The notes under the pieces were generated by a model. It was not told the DNA's origin. It worked only from the letters and a program-made list of their open reading frames with translations, and did no database searches. From an uncultured Eubacteriales bacterium (lineage in GTDB: Bacteria > Bacillota > Clostridia > Christensenellales > Pumilibacteraceae), in contig UQSP01000028.1 of the NCBI GenBank assembly GCA_900543755.1, positions 1 through 25,888 on the forward strand: a stretch of DNA of 25,888 nucleotides. The letters are read 5' to 3'. A program made the translations under genes and the position numbers. This document shows positions 14,535 to 21,986 of the stretch, in pieces (positions within the stretch are counted from its first letter, which is position 1; each line of letters begins with the position of its first letter).

Positions 14535-15791
14535 TTGATAACGAAAAGCTTAGAACCCAGATGTTCGTTTTGCGACAAACCCCAAACCCAGGTAAAACAA
14601 CTTGTTACGGGGCCTAACGGCGTCAATATCTGCGACGAATGTATAGAGCTTTGCGCGCACATGATTGCCAAAGAGGAGGAAATCGCTCAACCTGATTCGG
14701 TTAAGCTTCCCACTCCTGCGGAAATCATGGAGCGGCTTAACGACTATATTATCGGGCAGGACGAAGCTAAAAGAGTGCTTTGCGTCGCCGTATACAATCA
14801 TTATAAAAGAATAGAATACAACAAGCGTGCGGCGGCAAAGGGTATTAAAAAAGACGATATAGAGCTTAAAAAGAGCAATATTCTCATGTTGGGACCTACG
14901 GGTTGCGGCAAGACTTTGCTTGCGCAAACTCTGTCGAAAATTCTTAACGTGCCTTTCGCAGTAGCCGATGCCACAACTCTTACCGAGGCAGGCTACGTCG
15001 GCGAGGACGTCGAAAACGTGCTGTTGAAGCTTATTCAGAATGCCGATTACGATATTGCCAAGGCGGAAAAAGGCATAATTTATATCGACGAAATCGATAA
15101 AATAGCAAGAAAGTCGGAAAACGTCAGCATTACCCGCGACGTTTCGGGCGAGGGCGTGCAGCAGGCGCTTTTGAAAATCGTAGAAAGCACCGTTGCTTCC
15201 GTACCTCCTCAGGGCGGCAGAAAGCATCCTCAACAGGAATGCCTGCAGATAGACACCACCAATATACTGTTTATTTTCGGCGGAGCTTTCGTAGGACTCG
15301 ACAAAATTATCGAAAAGCGGCTCAACTCGTCGTCACTCGGGTTCGGGGGCGAGCTTAAGGTTAAAAAAGAGGATACCGACGCCGCGCTTAAAAATCTGCA
15401 GCCTCAGGACCTTATAAAATTCGGACTTATACCCGAATTTATCGGAAGAGTCCCCGTTACCGTCAGCCTTTCTGCGCTTGACGAAAACGCTTTGGTTAAA
15501 ATTTTAACCGAGCCCAAGGACGCTTTGGTAAAGCAATATATAAAGCTGCTTGAAATGGACGGAGTGGAACTTTCCTTCGACGACGAGGCGGTACGCGCAA
15601 TCGCACACAGGGCAATAGAGCTTAATACGGGCGCGCGCGGACTCAGGTCGATAATGGAAGACTGCATGCTTGAAACCATGTACGAAACTCCGGAAAACAA
15701 AAACATTAAAAAGATAGTAGTTACTAAAGACGTAATACTGAAAAAAGCCAAACCGCTTATTATCGGGGCGGAAAACGGCAAGACTGCGTAA
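14535..15791 (+). CDS. clpX: ATP-dependent Clp protease ATP-binding subunit ClpX
   Basis: A 418-residue AAA+ unfoldase that feeds substrates to ClpP. It starts at a TTG codon (14535) preceded by AGGGAG that overlaps the clpP stop; no ATG is available upstream of the zinc domain. The N-terminal zinc-binding domain has Cys10, Cys13, Cys33 and Cys36. Walker A is GPTGCGKT (Lys126), Walker B is IIYIDEID (Asp185, Glu186), and the pore loop is GYVGEDVE. The ClpP-docking IGF-type loop reads LGF within SSLGFGGEL. The arginine finger/sensor 2 region has NTGARGLRSIMED. The C-terminus is complete. It is last in the tig-clpP-clpX unit. Confidence 0.98.
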   Translation: MITKSLEPRCSFCDKPQTQVKQLVTGPNGVNICDECIELCAHMIAKEEEIAQPDSVKLPTPAEIMERLNDYIIGQDEAKRVLCVAVYNHYKRIEYNKRAAAKGIKKDDIELKKSNILMLGPTGCGKTLLAQTLSKILNVPFAVADATTLTEAGYVGEDVENVLLKLIQNADYDIAKAEKGIIYIDEIDKIARKSENVSITRDVSGEGVQQALLKIVESTVASVPPQGGRKHPQQECLQIDTTNILFIFGGAFVGLDKIIEKRLNSSSLGFGGELKVKKEDTDAALKNLQPQDLIKFGLIPEFIGRVPVTVSLSALDENALVKILTEPKDALVKQYIKLLEMDGVELSFDDEAVRAIAHRAIELNTGARGLRSIMEDCMLETMYETPENKNIKKIVVTKDVILKKAKPLIIGAENGKTA

Positions 15792-15799
15792 GAAACTGT

Positions 15800-15842
15800 G
15801 AGAGGTTGTTATCCGTAAAACGGCGGAGGGCAACCTCTTGAT
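15800..15842 (+). terminator. Probable stem-loop terminator after clpX
   Basis: A 9-bp stem (15800-15808, GAGAGGTTG, with 15831-15839, CAACCTCTT; one G-T pair) that encloses a smaller hairpin (CCGT-AAA-ACGG, 15813-15823). The T tract after it is poor (TTGATTT), so termination may be partial, allowing read-through into lon. Confidence 0.5.
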
Positions 15843-15882
15843 TTAAACATCGGTTTTAAATAAGTTAAATCCGATTGTTTAA
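15843..15882. promoter_or_regulatory. Inverted repeat upstream of the lon promoter, possible operator
   Basis: TTAAACATCGGTTT (left arm) and AAATCCGATTGTTTAA (right arm) are near-perfect inverted copies separated by 10 bp. The right arm ends 16 bp before the lon -35 box. It matches neither CIRCE nor the CtsR heptad repeat. It may be an operator of an unidentified regulator, or simply part of the clpX transcript end. Confidence 0.4.
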
Positions 15883-15898
15883 GTGGAATTTTAAACGG

Positions 15899-15927
15899 TT
15901 GTAATTTTCGTCTTTTTGTGTTATACT
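15899..15927 (+). promoter_or_regulatory. Promoter of lon-engB
   Basis: TTGTAA (15899-15904), a 17-bp spacer and TATACT (15922-15927), with an extended -10 TGT immediately before it. The predicted start near 15934 gives a ~74-nt leader before lon. Confidence 0.75.
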
Positions 15928-16007
15928 GTTTTTTTGAAAGGAATTTTTAACAATACCTGCATCTGACTGCCGTCTGTTGCTGTCAAACTATGTGGAGGCA
16001 TAAATTT

Positions 16008-18362
16008 ATGGATGAACTTAATCTTGACAATATTCTTGAAGGAGAAAAGGCGGTTATGCCCAAAATCTCCGCTTATAAAATGGTAGCTTTGCGAGGAGTG
16101 GTGGTTTTTCCCACGCAGACTCTTCATTTCGACGTGGGCAGGGACAAATCCATGCTTGCTTTGGAACGCGCGAAAGCTGATAACGAAAATATTTTCCTGG
16201 TGGCGCAGAAGGAAGCCTCCGTGTCCAATCCTTCGGAAAAGGACATTTACCGCGTGGGCGTTATCGCGCGCATTCAGCAGATTATAAAACTTCCCAATGA
16301 AACCGCGAGGGTGATGGTCACGGGGCTGGAGCGTATGGTTATCGACAATTACGTTTCGACTTTTCCGTGTTTCGAGGTGGCTTTGTCGCCTTTTGCGACG
16401 GTGGATTCAAACGAAGACGACGTTAAAGCGGTAAAACACGCGATAAGCGATCAGCTTGAAAGCTTTTTAAAACTCGACCACAAAATTCCCAAGGAAAATC
16501 TTCCGCTTCTTAAGACCGACGACACCGAAAAATTCATTGCCGCGGCTTCTGCGTTTGTATTCGAAAAGGACGCGGACCGTCAGGATTTATTGGAAACAAA
16601 CAACGTTTACGAACAGCTTGAAAAAATATACACGCGGCTTGTCGCGCTTTGCGAAATACTGGCGGCGGAAAAACGCATTGCGCTTAAAGTGCGCGAAAGC
16701 GTGGATAAAAATCAGAAAGAATATTATTTGCGCGAGCAGATAAAAGCAATTCACTCCGAGCTTGGCGACGACGAGGAGGAGATAGAGCAGTTCCGCAAAA
16801 AAGCGGCGGAGAAAAATCTTCCCGATTACGCCGTGGAAAAATTGGAAAAAGAGCTGGGAAGAATGGATAAAATGTCGCCCACTTCTCCCGAGGCGGGAGT
16901 AATTCGCACCTATGTCGAATGGATGCTGGATTTACCGTGGAACGAGTCCACGACCGACCCCATCGACCTTGTCAAAGCCGAGGAAGTGTTAAACGAAGAC
17001 CATTACGGACTGAATAAGGTCAAGGAACGCATTATCGAATATCTTGCCGTCCACAGTCTTAGCGGAAACCTGAAAGGCGCGATACTGTGCTTTGTCGGCC
17101 CTCCCGGAGTGGGCAAAACTTCCATCGTGTCCTCCATTGCGCGTGCGGCGGGCAGAAAACTCGTGCAGATGTCTTTGGGCGGCGTGCGTGACGAGGCGGA
17201 AATCCGCGGACACAGGCGTACCTATATCGGAGCCATGCCCGGCAGAATTTTAAGCGGCATGAAGACGGCAGGGGTAAACAATCCCGTGTTCTTACTGGAC
17301 GAAATCGATAAAATGTCCAGCGACTTCCGCGGCGACCCGGCAAGCGCGATGCTGGAAGTGCTTGACCCCAATCAGAATTCTCAGTTTAAAGATCATTATC
17401 TGGAAATTCCGTATGATTTGTCCAAAACCATGTTCGTTTGCACGGCTAACACGCTGGATACTATTCCCGCGCCTCTTCTCGACAGAATGGAAGTAATAGA
17501 ACTCAGCGGATATACCTATGCGGAAAAACTGCAGATAGCAAAACGCTATCTTTTCCCCAAACAGCTTAAGGCAAACGGAATGAAAGAGGGCAGCGTAACC
17601 GTCCCCGATTCGGTCATGAACGAAATAATTTCAGGCTACACGCGCGAAAGCGGAGTCAGAAATCTGGAGCGCGAAATCGCAACCGTTATAAGAAAGATTG
17701 CCGTAAAGGTCGTAAAAGAGAACAAAAAAGATAAGGTGTTCAAAGTCAGGACCTCCGATCTTGCGACATATCTGGGACCTGCAAAATATAAGGATAATCT
17801 TAAAAACGAAGACGACGCCGTGGGACTTGTCACCGGCCTTGCCTGGACCAGCGTCGGCGGCGTAACGCTGAATATAGAAGTGGCGCTTATACCCGACGGC
17901 AAAGGCGAAATTACGCTTACGGGCAACATGGGCGACGTCATGAAGGAGTCGGCGCGTACCGCTTTATCGCTGGTTCGAAGCCGCAGTAAAAGGTATAACA
18001 TCGATAAAGAAATGTTTACCTCTTACGATATTCACATTCACATTCCCGAAGGCGCGACTCCGAAAGACGGTCCCAGCGCGGGTATAACGCTTGCAACAGC
18101 CATTCTTTCCGCGCTTACGGGTAAAAAGGTCAGCCGCGATATTGCCATGACGGGCGAAATAACGCTTTTGGGGAAAGTTCTTGCCATCGGCGGATTAAAG
18201 GAAAAATCTCTTGCGGCGTACCGCAGCGGAGTTAAAACGCTTATTATTCCCAAGGAAAACGAGAAAGACATTTCCGAAATTCCCGAAGAGGTCAAAAAAA
18301 GCGTTGAAATCCTGCTTGTTTCAAAAATCGACGAGGTTTTCGACGCGGCAATAATAAAATAA
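16008..18362 (+). CDS. lon: ATP-dependent protease Lon (LonA type)
   Basis: A 784-residue soluble LonA protease that degrades damaged and regulatory proteins. The ATG at 16008 is chosen because GGAGG (15994-15998) precedes it; an upstream in-frame ATG at 15990 lies before that site. Domains: N-terminal substrate domain (~20-215, starting MPKISAYKMVALRGVVVFP), a helical linker (YYLREQIKAIHSELGDD), an AAA+ module with Walker A PPGVGKT (Lys370) and Walker B FLLDEID (Asp431, Glu432), and a protease domain with the catalytic dyad Ser690 (DGPSAG) and Lys733 (GGLKEK). No transmembrane insertion is present, so it is not LonB. engB follows after 12 nt, the same order as in Bacillus subtilis. Confidence 0.98.
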   Translation: MDELNLDNILEGEKAVMPKISAYKMVALRGVVVFPTQTLHFDVGRDKSMLALERAKADNENIFLVAQKEASVSNPSEKDIYRVGVIARIQQIIKLPNETARVMVTGLERMVIDNYVSTFPCFEVALSPFATVDSNEDDVKAVKHAISDQLESFLKLDHKIPKENLPLLKTDDTEKFIAAASAFVFEKDADRQDLLETNNVYEQLEKIYTRLVALCEILAAEKRIALKVRESVDKNQKEYYLREQIKAIHSELGDDEEEIEQFRKKAAEKNLPDYAVEKLEKELGRMDKMSPTSPEAGVIRTYVEWMLDLPWNESTTDPIDLVKAEEVLNEDHYGLNKVKERIIEYLAVHSLSGNLKGAILCFVGPPGVGKTSIVSSIARAAGRKLVQMSLGGVRDEAEIRGHRRTYIGAMPGRILSGMKTAGVNNPVFLLDEIDKMSSDFRGDPASAMLEVLDPNQNSQFKDHYLEIPYDLSKTMFVCTANTLDTIPAPLLDRMEVIELSGYTYAEKLQIAKRYLFPKQLKANGMKEGSVTVPDSVMNEIISGYTRESGVRNLEREIATVIRKIAVKVVKENKKDKVFKVRTSDLATYLGPAKYKDNLKNEDDAVGLVTGLAWTSVGGVTLNIEVALIPDGKGEITLTGNMGDVMKESARTALSLVRSRSKRYNIDKEMFTSYDIHIHIPEGATPKDGPSAGITLATAILSALTGKKVSRDIAMTGEITLLGKVLAIGGLKEKSLAAYRSGVKTLIIPKENEKDISEIPEEVKKSVEILLVSKIDEVFDAAIIK

Positions 18363-18374
18363 CCGAGGATAAAA

Positions 18375-18971
18375 ATGATTATAAAAAACGCGCGGTTTGT
18401 AACGGGATTTGCGGCTGTGGATAAATATACGGAATACGCTTCCGATTGTTCATTGCCCGAAATCTGCGTCGCAGGAAGGTCTAACGTCGGAAAATCCACG
18501 TTTATAAATATGCTTGCGGGGCAAAGCAAACTGGCAAGGACTTCTTCAACGCCCGGAAGAACCAGACTTATCAATATTTTCGACTTTAACAACGGTATGT
18601 TCAGACTGGCGGATTTGCCGGGTTACGGCTACGCGCTTGCGTCAAAGTCCGACAGGGAAGATTGGGGTGCGCTTATGGAGGGGTACCTTCAGTATTCGCC
18701 TAATCTTCGGCATACGCTTTTGCTTGTGGACAGCCGCCATCTTCCCACGCGTCAGGACGAAGAGATGACCGAATATCTTTATTACTATCGTATGCCGTTT
18801 ACGGTTATAGCCACCAAATGCGACAAACTGAAAAAAAGCGCGCTTTCACGCAATATTTCCGACATTGCTTCCGCGCTGAAGATAGGCCGCGATAACATAA
18901 TTGCGGTTGACGCTTCAGGGACGGGCAGAGATTCGGTTCTTAATAAAATCGAAAGTATACTGTCCTATTGA
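18375..18971 (+). CDS. engB: Ribosome biogenesis GTP-binding protein EngB (YsxC/YihA)
   Basis: A 198-residue GTPase needed for late assembly of the 50S subunit. G1 is GRSNVGKST (Lys40), the switch I region has SSTPGRT, G3 is DLPGYGYA, G4 is TKCDKL and G5 is VDASG. The start ATG is preceded by CGAGGA with ~5-nt spacing, 12 nt after the lon stop, so the two share a transcript. Length and all motifs are normal for the family. Confidence 0.97.
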   Translation: MIIKNARFVTGFAAVDKYTEYASDCSLPEICVAGRSNVGKSTFINMLAGQSKLARTSSTPGRTRLINIFDFNNGMFRLADLPGYGYALASKSDREDWGALMEGYLQYSPNLRHTLLLVDSRHLPTRQDEEMTEYLYYYRMPFTVIATKCDKLKKSALSRNISDIASALKIGRDNIIAVDASGTGRDSVLNKIESILSY

Positions 18972-19011
18972 ATAAGCGTTTACCTTAAAACGAACAAGTA
19001 ACAACACAATA

Positions 19012-19055
19012 CTTCCCGAAATAGAATGTATAAGAAACGTCTGTTTTACGGGAGG
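19012..19055 (+). promoter_or_regulatory. Hairpin that pairs with the ribosome binding site of the next gene
   Basis: CTTCCCG (19012-19018) can pair with CGGGAGG (19049-19055), which contains the Shine-Dalgarno sequence of the gene at 19065; one pair is G-U. Within the loop a second small hairpin, AAAC-GTCT-GTTT (19035-19046), can form. If transcribed together, this would hide the ribosome binding site. Confidence 0.35.
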
Positions 19056-19064
19056 TATTTTTTT

Positions 19065-19679
19065 ATGACCAATACAAAAGCAGCGGGCAGGATTTACGGA
19101 AATCCTCTCTGCGGTCTGTGCGAAAGAGTTTGCATAGAGGTTAAAAAGGTTTTCGACGGATGTATTACCAGAATAGGAAACATTCCTTATACGATAGCGC
19201 TCAGTAATTTTACGCCGGGAACGGTTCAGCCTTATACATATGTGACCAGCCGCAGCAGCGGCGCTTCGGTGGTCAGCGATCTTGTCGTGATTTCTTTGCA
19301 GGGAAGGCGGGCACGTCTTCGTTTTAACGTAACTACGCCCGTAACCGTTTATTATACCGATTCGTTGGGTGCAAGCGGCTCGGCAACGGGTAATCTTGTG
19401 ATAAAAAGGAATATTGTGCTTTCCGTGCCCGAAGATTCCGTGGTACCTTATTATATCGAAGCGGCTACAAGCGTTACGGGCAATATCGGCACATTTAACG
19501 CCGACGGAACGAGTGTTACCGTGACGCCGTGCATTGTGCAGATAGTACGTGTAGTTGCAAACGTGGAAATCCTTGTGCCTTCCTACGGATATTGCGAATA
19601 TCCCGAAGTGGAGGAGTTTAATGAAGAAAGTTGCGAAGGCGTTTTCGGCTTACCCGTTTTTCCGCCGTCGTTTGCGTAG
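19065..19679 (+). CDS. Cysteine-containing protein of unknown function, possibly spore-related
   Basis: A 204-residue protein I cannot name with confidence. The ATG at 19065 is preceded by GGGAGG with 9-nt spacing; an upstream in-frame ATG at 19026 lacks such a site. There is no signal peptide or membrane segment. It has seven Cys: four in an N-terminal cluster (16, 19, 23, 33; CGLCERVCIEV then FDGC) and three near the end (156, 177, 190). The middle (~40-170) is rich in Thr, Val and Ser and looks all-beta, with two roughly similar halves. The style (short Cys motif followed by VKKVFDGC) is reminiscent of Clostridial proteins of unknown function that I loosely associate with the spore coat; that is a guess. 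No clear sigma-A promoter lies directly upstream. Confidence 0.7.
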   Translation: MTNTKAAGRIYGNPLCGLCERVCIEVKKVFDGCITRIGNIPYTIALSNFTPGTVQPYTYVTSRSSGASVVSDLVVISLQGRRARLRFNVTTPVTVYYTDSLGASGSATGNLVIKRNIVLSVPEDSVVPYYIEAATSVTGNIGTFNADGTSVTVTPCIVQIVRVVANVEILVPSYGYCEYPEVEEFNEESCEGVFGLPVFPPSFA

Positions 19680-19728
19680 TTCGGAATTCTGTTTTAGCTA
19701 ACGGACACACTAATTTAAGTAAATTGAA

Positions 19729-19740
19729 GCAAACGATTGC
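19729..19740. promoter_or_regulatory. LacI-family-like operator palindrome over the -35 box
   Basis: GCAAACGATTGC is a near-perfect palindrome with a central CG, the layout seen in operators of LacI/PurR-type repressors. It overlaps the -35 box (19737-19742) of the next gene. A nearby CAAA-TTTG pair (19740-19752) adds further dyad symmetry. The match is short, so this is a suggestion only. Confidence 0.3.
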
Positions 19741-19765
19741 AAAAAAACTTTGCGTTTGATATAAT
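19737..19765 (+). promoter_or_regulatory. Promoter giving an apparently leaderless transcript
   Basis: TTGCAA (19737-19742), a 17-bp spacer and a perfect TATAAT (19760-19765). Only 6 bases separate the -10 box from the ATG at 19772, so the predicted first transcribed base is at or within a base or two of the start codon. Confidence 0.8.
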
Positions 19766-19771
19766 ACAGGA

Positions 19772-20467
19772 ATGAAAGTTTACGCAATAAGCGATTTGCA
19801 TCTAAGTATATTCAATCCCAAACCCATGGATATTTTCGGCGAGGTATGGAGCAATTATCTCGACGAAATTTCCGCATATTGGGAGGAAAACATTGCCGAC
19901 GAAGACCTTGTGCTTATTGCGGGCGATATAAGCTGGGCAATGACGCTGGACGCGGTCAAGCCCGATTTGAATTACATTTCGGGTTTTAAAGGCAAAAAGG
20001 TATTGCTTCGCGGAAATCACGATTATTGGTGGCATTCCATAAGCGCGCTTCGCGGGATACTTCCTTACGGCGTCTATGCGGTTCAGAACGATTGCCTGCG
20101 TTTCGGCGACGTTCTTGTCTGCGGCTCTCGCGGCTGGACAACCCCCGAAAACGGAATTTTTACCGATCAGGACAAAAAAATTTACGACCGCGAGATTATA
20201 AGGCTCAGACTGTCGCTTCAAGATATGGCAAAAAAGCGCACCGATGCCGATAAAATAGTAGTAATGATGCATTTCCCGCCCTTTAATTCCCGCTTCGAGG
20301 ATTCTCCTTTTACCGATTTGTGCAAAGAATACAAAGTTGACGCGGTTGTTTACGGACATCTTCACGGAAAAAATTCCAGGGTGAAACGCAGTTTGAACAA
20401 AGACGGCATAGAGTATCTGCTTACTTCCTGCGATATGATAGCAAACAAACCCGTAAAGGTTTTTTGA
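19772..20467 (+). CDS. Calcineurin-like metallophosphoesterase
   Basis: A 231-residue cytoplasmic metallophosphoesterase with every metal-binding motif: DLH (Asp8, His10), GDIS (Asp52), GNHDYWW (Asn82, His83), MMHFPPF (His167) and GHLHG (His196, His198). It probably binds two metal ions and hydrolyses a phosphoester; the substrate is unknown. The start is fixed because the Asp8 motif begins right after it. The sequence AGGA directly abuts the ATG and is too close to act as a ribosome binding site. The downstream TIM-barrel gene begins 26 nt after the stop and is probably co-transcribed. Confidence 0.9.
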   Translation: MKVYAISDLHLSIFNPKPMDIFGEVWSNYLDEISAYWEENIADEDLVLIAGDISWAMTLDAVKPDLNYISGFKGKKVLLRGNHDYWWHSISALRGILPYGVYAVQNDCLRFGDVLVCGSRGWTTPENGIFTDQDKKIYDREIIRLRLSLQDMAKKRTDADKIVVMMHFPPFNSRFEDSPFTDLCKEYKVDAVVYGHLHGKNSRVKRSLNKDGIEYLLTSCDMIANKPVKVF

Positions 20468-20493
20468 CGATATTTTGTTATAGGCGGCTTATT

Positions 20494-21339
20494 ATGTACA
20501 AACAAAAATTATGCTTGGGATTAAACCCTAATTTCGGTCTTGACCTCTTTGAACAACTCGAAGCGTTTAAAGCGGTAGGATTCGACGCATTTTTTTCGGG
20601 ATTCGAAAATCGTGAAAATGTGCTTGCGCTTGCGGACGCCGCGGCGCAGAAAGGCTTGATTTATCAGTCCGTGCACGCGCCGTTCCATAAAACAAGAGTT
20701 TTATGGCGTGACGGCGAAGAGGGAGAAGCAGCCGTTAAAGAGCTTATCGACTGCGTAAACGCGGCTGCCGACGCAGGCGTGAAAATTGTGGTAAGCCACG
20801 TTTTTATCGGTTTTGACCAACCCGATAAACCTAATGAAATCGGGCTTGAACGTCTTTCGCGCGTTGTGGAAAAAGCAGAACAAAAGGGCGTGAAAATAGC
20901 TTTCGAAAACACGGAGGGGGAAGAGTTTCTTTCCGCGGTAATGGAAAGGTTCAAACATAGCGCAAACGTCGGGTTCTGTTGGGATTCGGGGCATGAGCAA
21001 TGCTACAATTACGGTAAGGACATGATTGCATTATACGGCGACCGACTGTTGTGTACGCATTTAAACGATAACCTGGGGATAAGCGATTTCGGCGGACATA
21101 TTTTCTGGACGGACGACCTGCATCTTTTGCCTTTTGACGGCATCATCGACTGGAAAGAGGCAGCTGCCAGGCTTAACCGCGCGGGTTACGACGATATCCT
21201 GACTTTTGAACTTAACCGCACAAGCAAACCCGACAGACACGACAACGACAAATACGCAAATATGTCGCCGATTATGTATCTTACCGAAGTTTATGCCCGC
21301 GCTTGCCGTTTTGCCGCGTTGAAATCAGCTTCAAAATAA
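20494..21339 (+). CDS. Sugar isomerase/epimerase-type TIM-barrel protein
   Basis: A 281-residue protein of the xylose-isomerase-like / AP endonuclease 2 TIM-barrel superfamily. Likely metal ligands are Glu138 (AFENTEG), Asp164 and His167 (CWDSGHEQ), His189 (CTHLNDN) and Glu239 (TFELNR). An early HAPFHK motif (~61-66) matches the usual histidine after strand 2. The family includes sugar and inositol isomerases/epimerases and endonuclease IV; the spacing resembles the sugar-enzyme group, but the substrate is not determinable. The ATG at 20494 is taken with a weak AGGCGG site; an in-frame TTG at 20464 overlapping the previous stop is less likely. It ends before a clear terminator. Confidence 0.85.
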   Translation: MYKQKLCLGLNPNFGLDLFEQLEAFKAVGFDAFFSGFENRENVLALADAAAQKGLIYQSVHAPFHKTRVLWRDGEEGEAAVKELIDCVNAAADAGVKIVVSHVFIGFDQPDKPNEIGLERLSRVVEKAEQKGVKIAFENTEGEEFLSAVMERFKHSANVGFCWDSGHEQCYNYGKDMIALYGDRLLCTHLNDNLGISDFGGHIFWTDDLHLLPFDGIIDWKEAAARLNRAGYDDILTFELNRTSKPDRHDNDKYANMSPIMYLTEVYARACRFAALKSASK

Positions 21340-21365
21340 GTTATGTTTTAATTATAAAATATTAT

Positions 21366-21403
21366 CCGTATCGACGGTTTTGCCGATGCGGTTTTTTCTT
21401 TTT
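21366..21403 (+). terminator. Intrinsic terminator before the dcw cluster
   Basis: An 8-bp stem, CCGTATCG (21366-21373) with CGATGCGG (21384-21391; one U-G pair), a 10-nt loop, then TTTTTTCTTTTT. It separates the metallophosphoesterase/TIM-barrel unit from mraZ. Confidence 0.85.
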
Positions 21404-21411
21404 AAACATCC

Positions 21412-21490
21412 GAGTGGTCAAGAAATTCATTTAAGTGGTTTTAATAAACAAAAAAAATTAAAAAAGTGTGTAAAAGTGGTCAAAAGTGGT
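21412..21490 (+). promoter_or_regulatory. MraZ operator: five GTGG-type boxes
   Basis: AAGTGG-like boxes have their GTGG cores at 21414, 21435, 21466 (GTGT), 21476 and 21486. Spacings are 21, 31, 10 and 10 bp, i.e. whole helical turns, so all lie on one DNA face. The last three form a tandem 10-bp repeat of the type (A)AAAGTGGT, and the last touches the -35 box. This matches the known direct-repeat operators through which MraZ represses its own operon. Confidence 0.85.
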
Positions 21491-21518
21491 TGCAATTTCA
21501 AAATTACTATGATATACT
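21490..21518 (+). promoter_or_regulatory. Promoter of mraZ and the dcw cluster
   Basis: TTGCAA (21490-21495), a 17-bp spacer and TATACT (21513-21518). The first base of the -35 box is shared with the last MraZ box, so bound MraZ would block RNA polymerase. Confidence 0.82.
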
Positions 21519-21548
21519 TTAGGTAAATCAAAAAGGGAGGTGCCTGAA

Positions 21549-21986
21549 GTGGATATGCTTACCGGTGAATATCATCATCAGATAGACGAAAAAGGCAGGA
21601 TTCGCATACCCGCAAAGCTGAAAGAAGCGTTAGGCGTTTCCCCGATGATTACAAGGGGCTCAAACGGATGTTTATTCGTCTTTTCCAAGGAACAGGCGAA
21701 AAAAATGTTCGAGGGCAGCTTTGACGGCGACGATTTTGCCGACACGCCCCGTACCAGAGCTTTAAGACTTATATCTTCCAGTGCGGTTTTTGCAGAGGAG
21801 GATAAGCAGGGAAGGATTCTTCTTCCGCAAAGTCTTATAAAAAAAGCGGGGATTGTCAAGAATATCGTTACCATCGGCGCATACGACCGCGTTGAAATCT
21901 GGAGTGAGGAGCGTTGGGCGGCATACGTGGAAGACGACAACATGGACTTCGACGAGTGTCTTAAAAGCCTTAAGAAAGAATCATGA
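21549..21986 (+). CDS. mraZ: Transcriptional regulator MraZ
   Basis: A 145-residue MraZ with two SpoVT/AbrB-like DNA-binding domains: GEYHHQIDEKGRIRIP near the start and EEDKQGRILLP at ~75-90. It forms a ring that binds tandem GTGG boxes and represses the division and cell-wall operon. The start is ambiguous: GTG at 21549 has the best spacing from GGGAGGTG (21535-21542), while ATG at 21555 gives the more usual N-terminus MxxGEY. A GTG at 21540 lies inside the ribosome binding site and is rejected. Its stop overlaps the rsmH start (ATGA). Confidence 0.95.
   Translation: MDMLTGEYHHQIDEKGRIRIPAKLKEALGVSPMITRGSNGCLFVFSKEQAKKMFEGSFDGDDFADTPRTRALRLISSSAVFAEEDKQGRILLPQSLIKKAGIVKNIVTIGAYDRVEIWSEERWAAYVEDDNMDFDECLKSLKKES

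Noticed and set aside
15990..16007. Upstream in-frame ATG for lon
   Set aside because: It lies before the GGAGG site; the ATG at 16008 has correct spacing.
20464..20493. TTG start extending the TIM-barrel protein into the metallophosphoesterase stop
   Set aside because: No ribosome binding site fits it, and the added residues (MTIFCYRRLI) do not look like the family's N-terminus.
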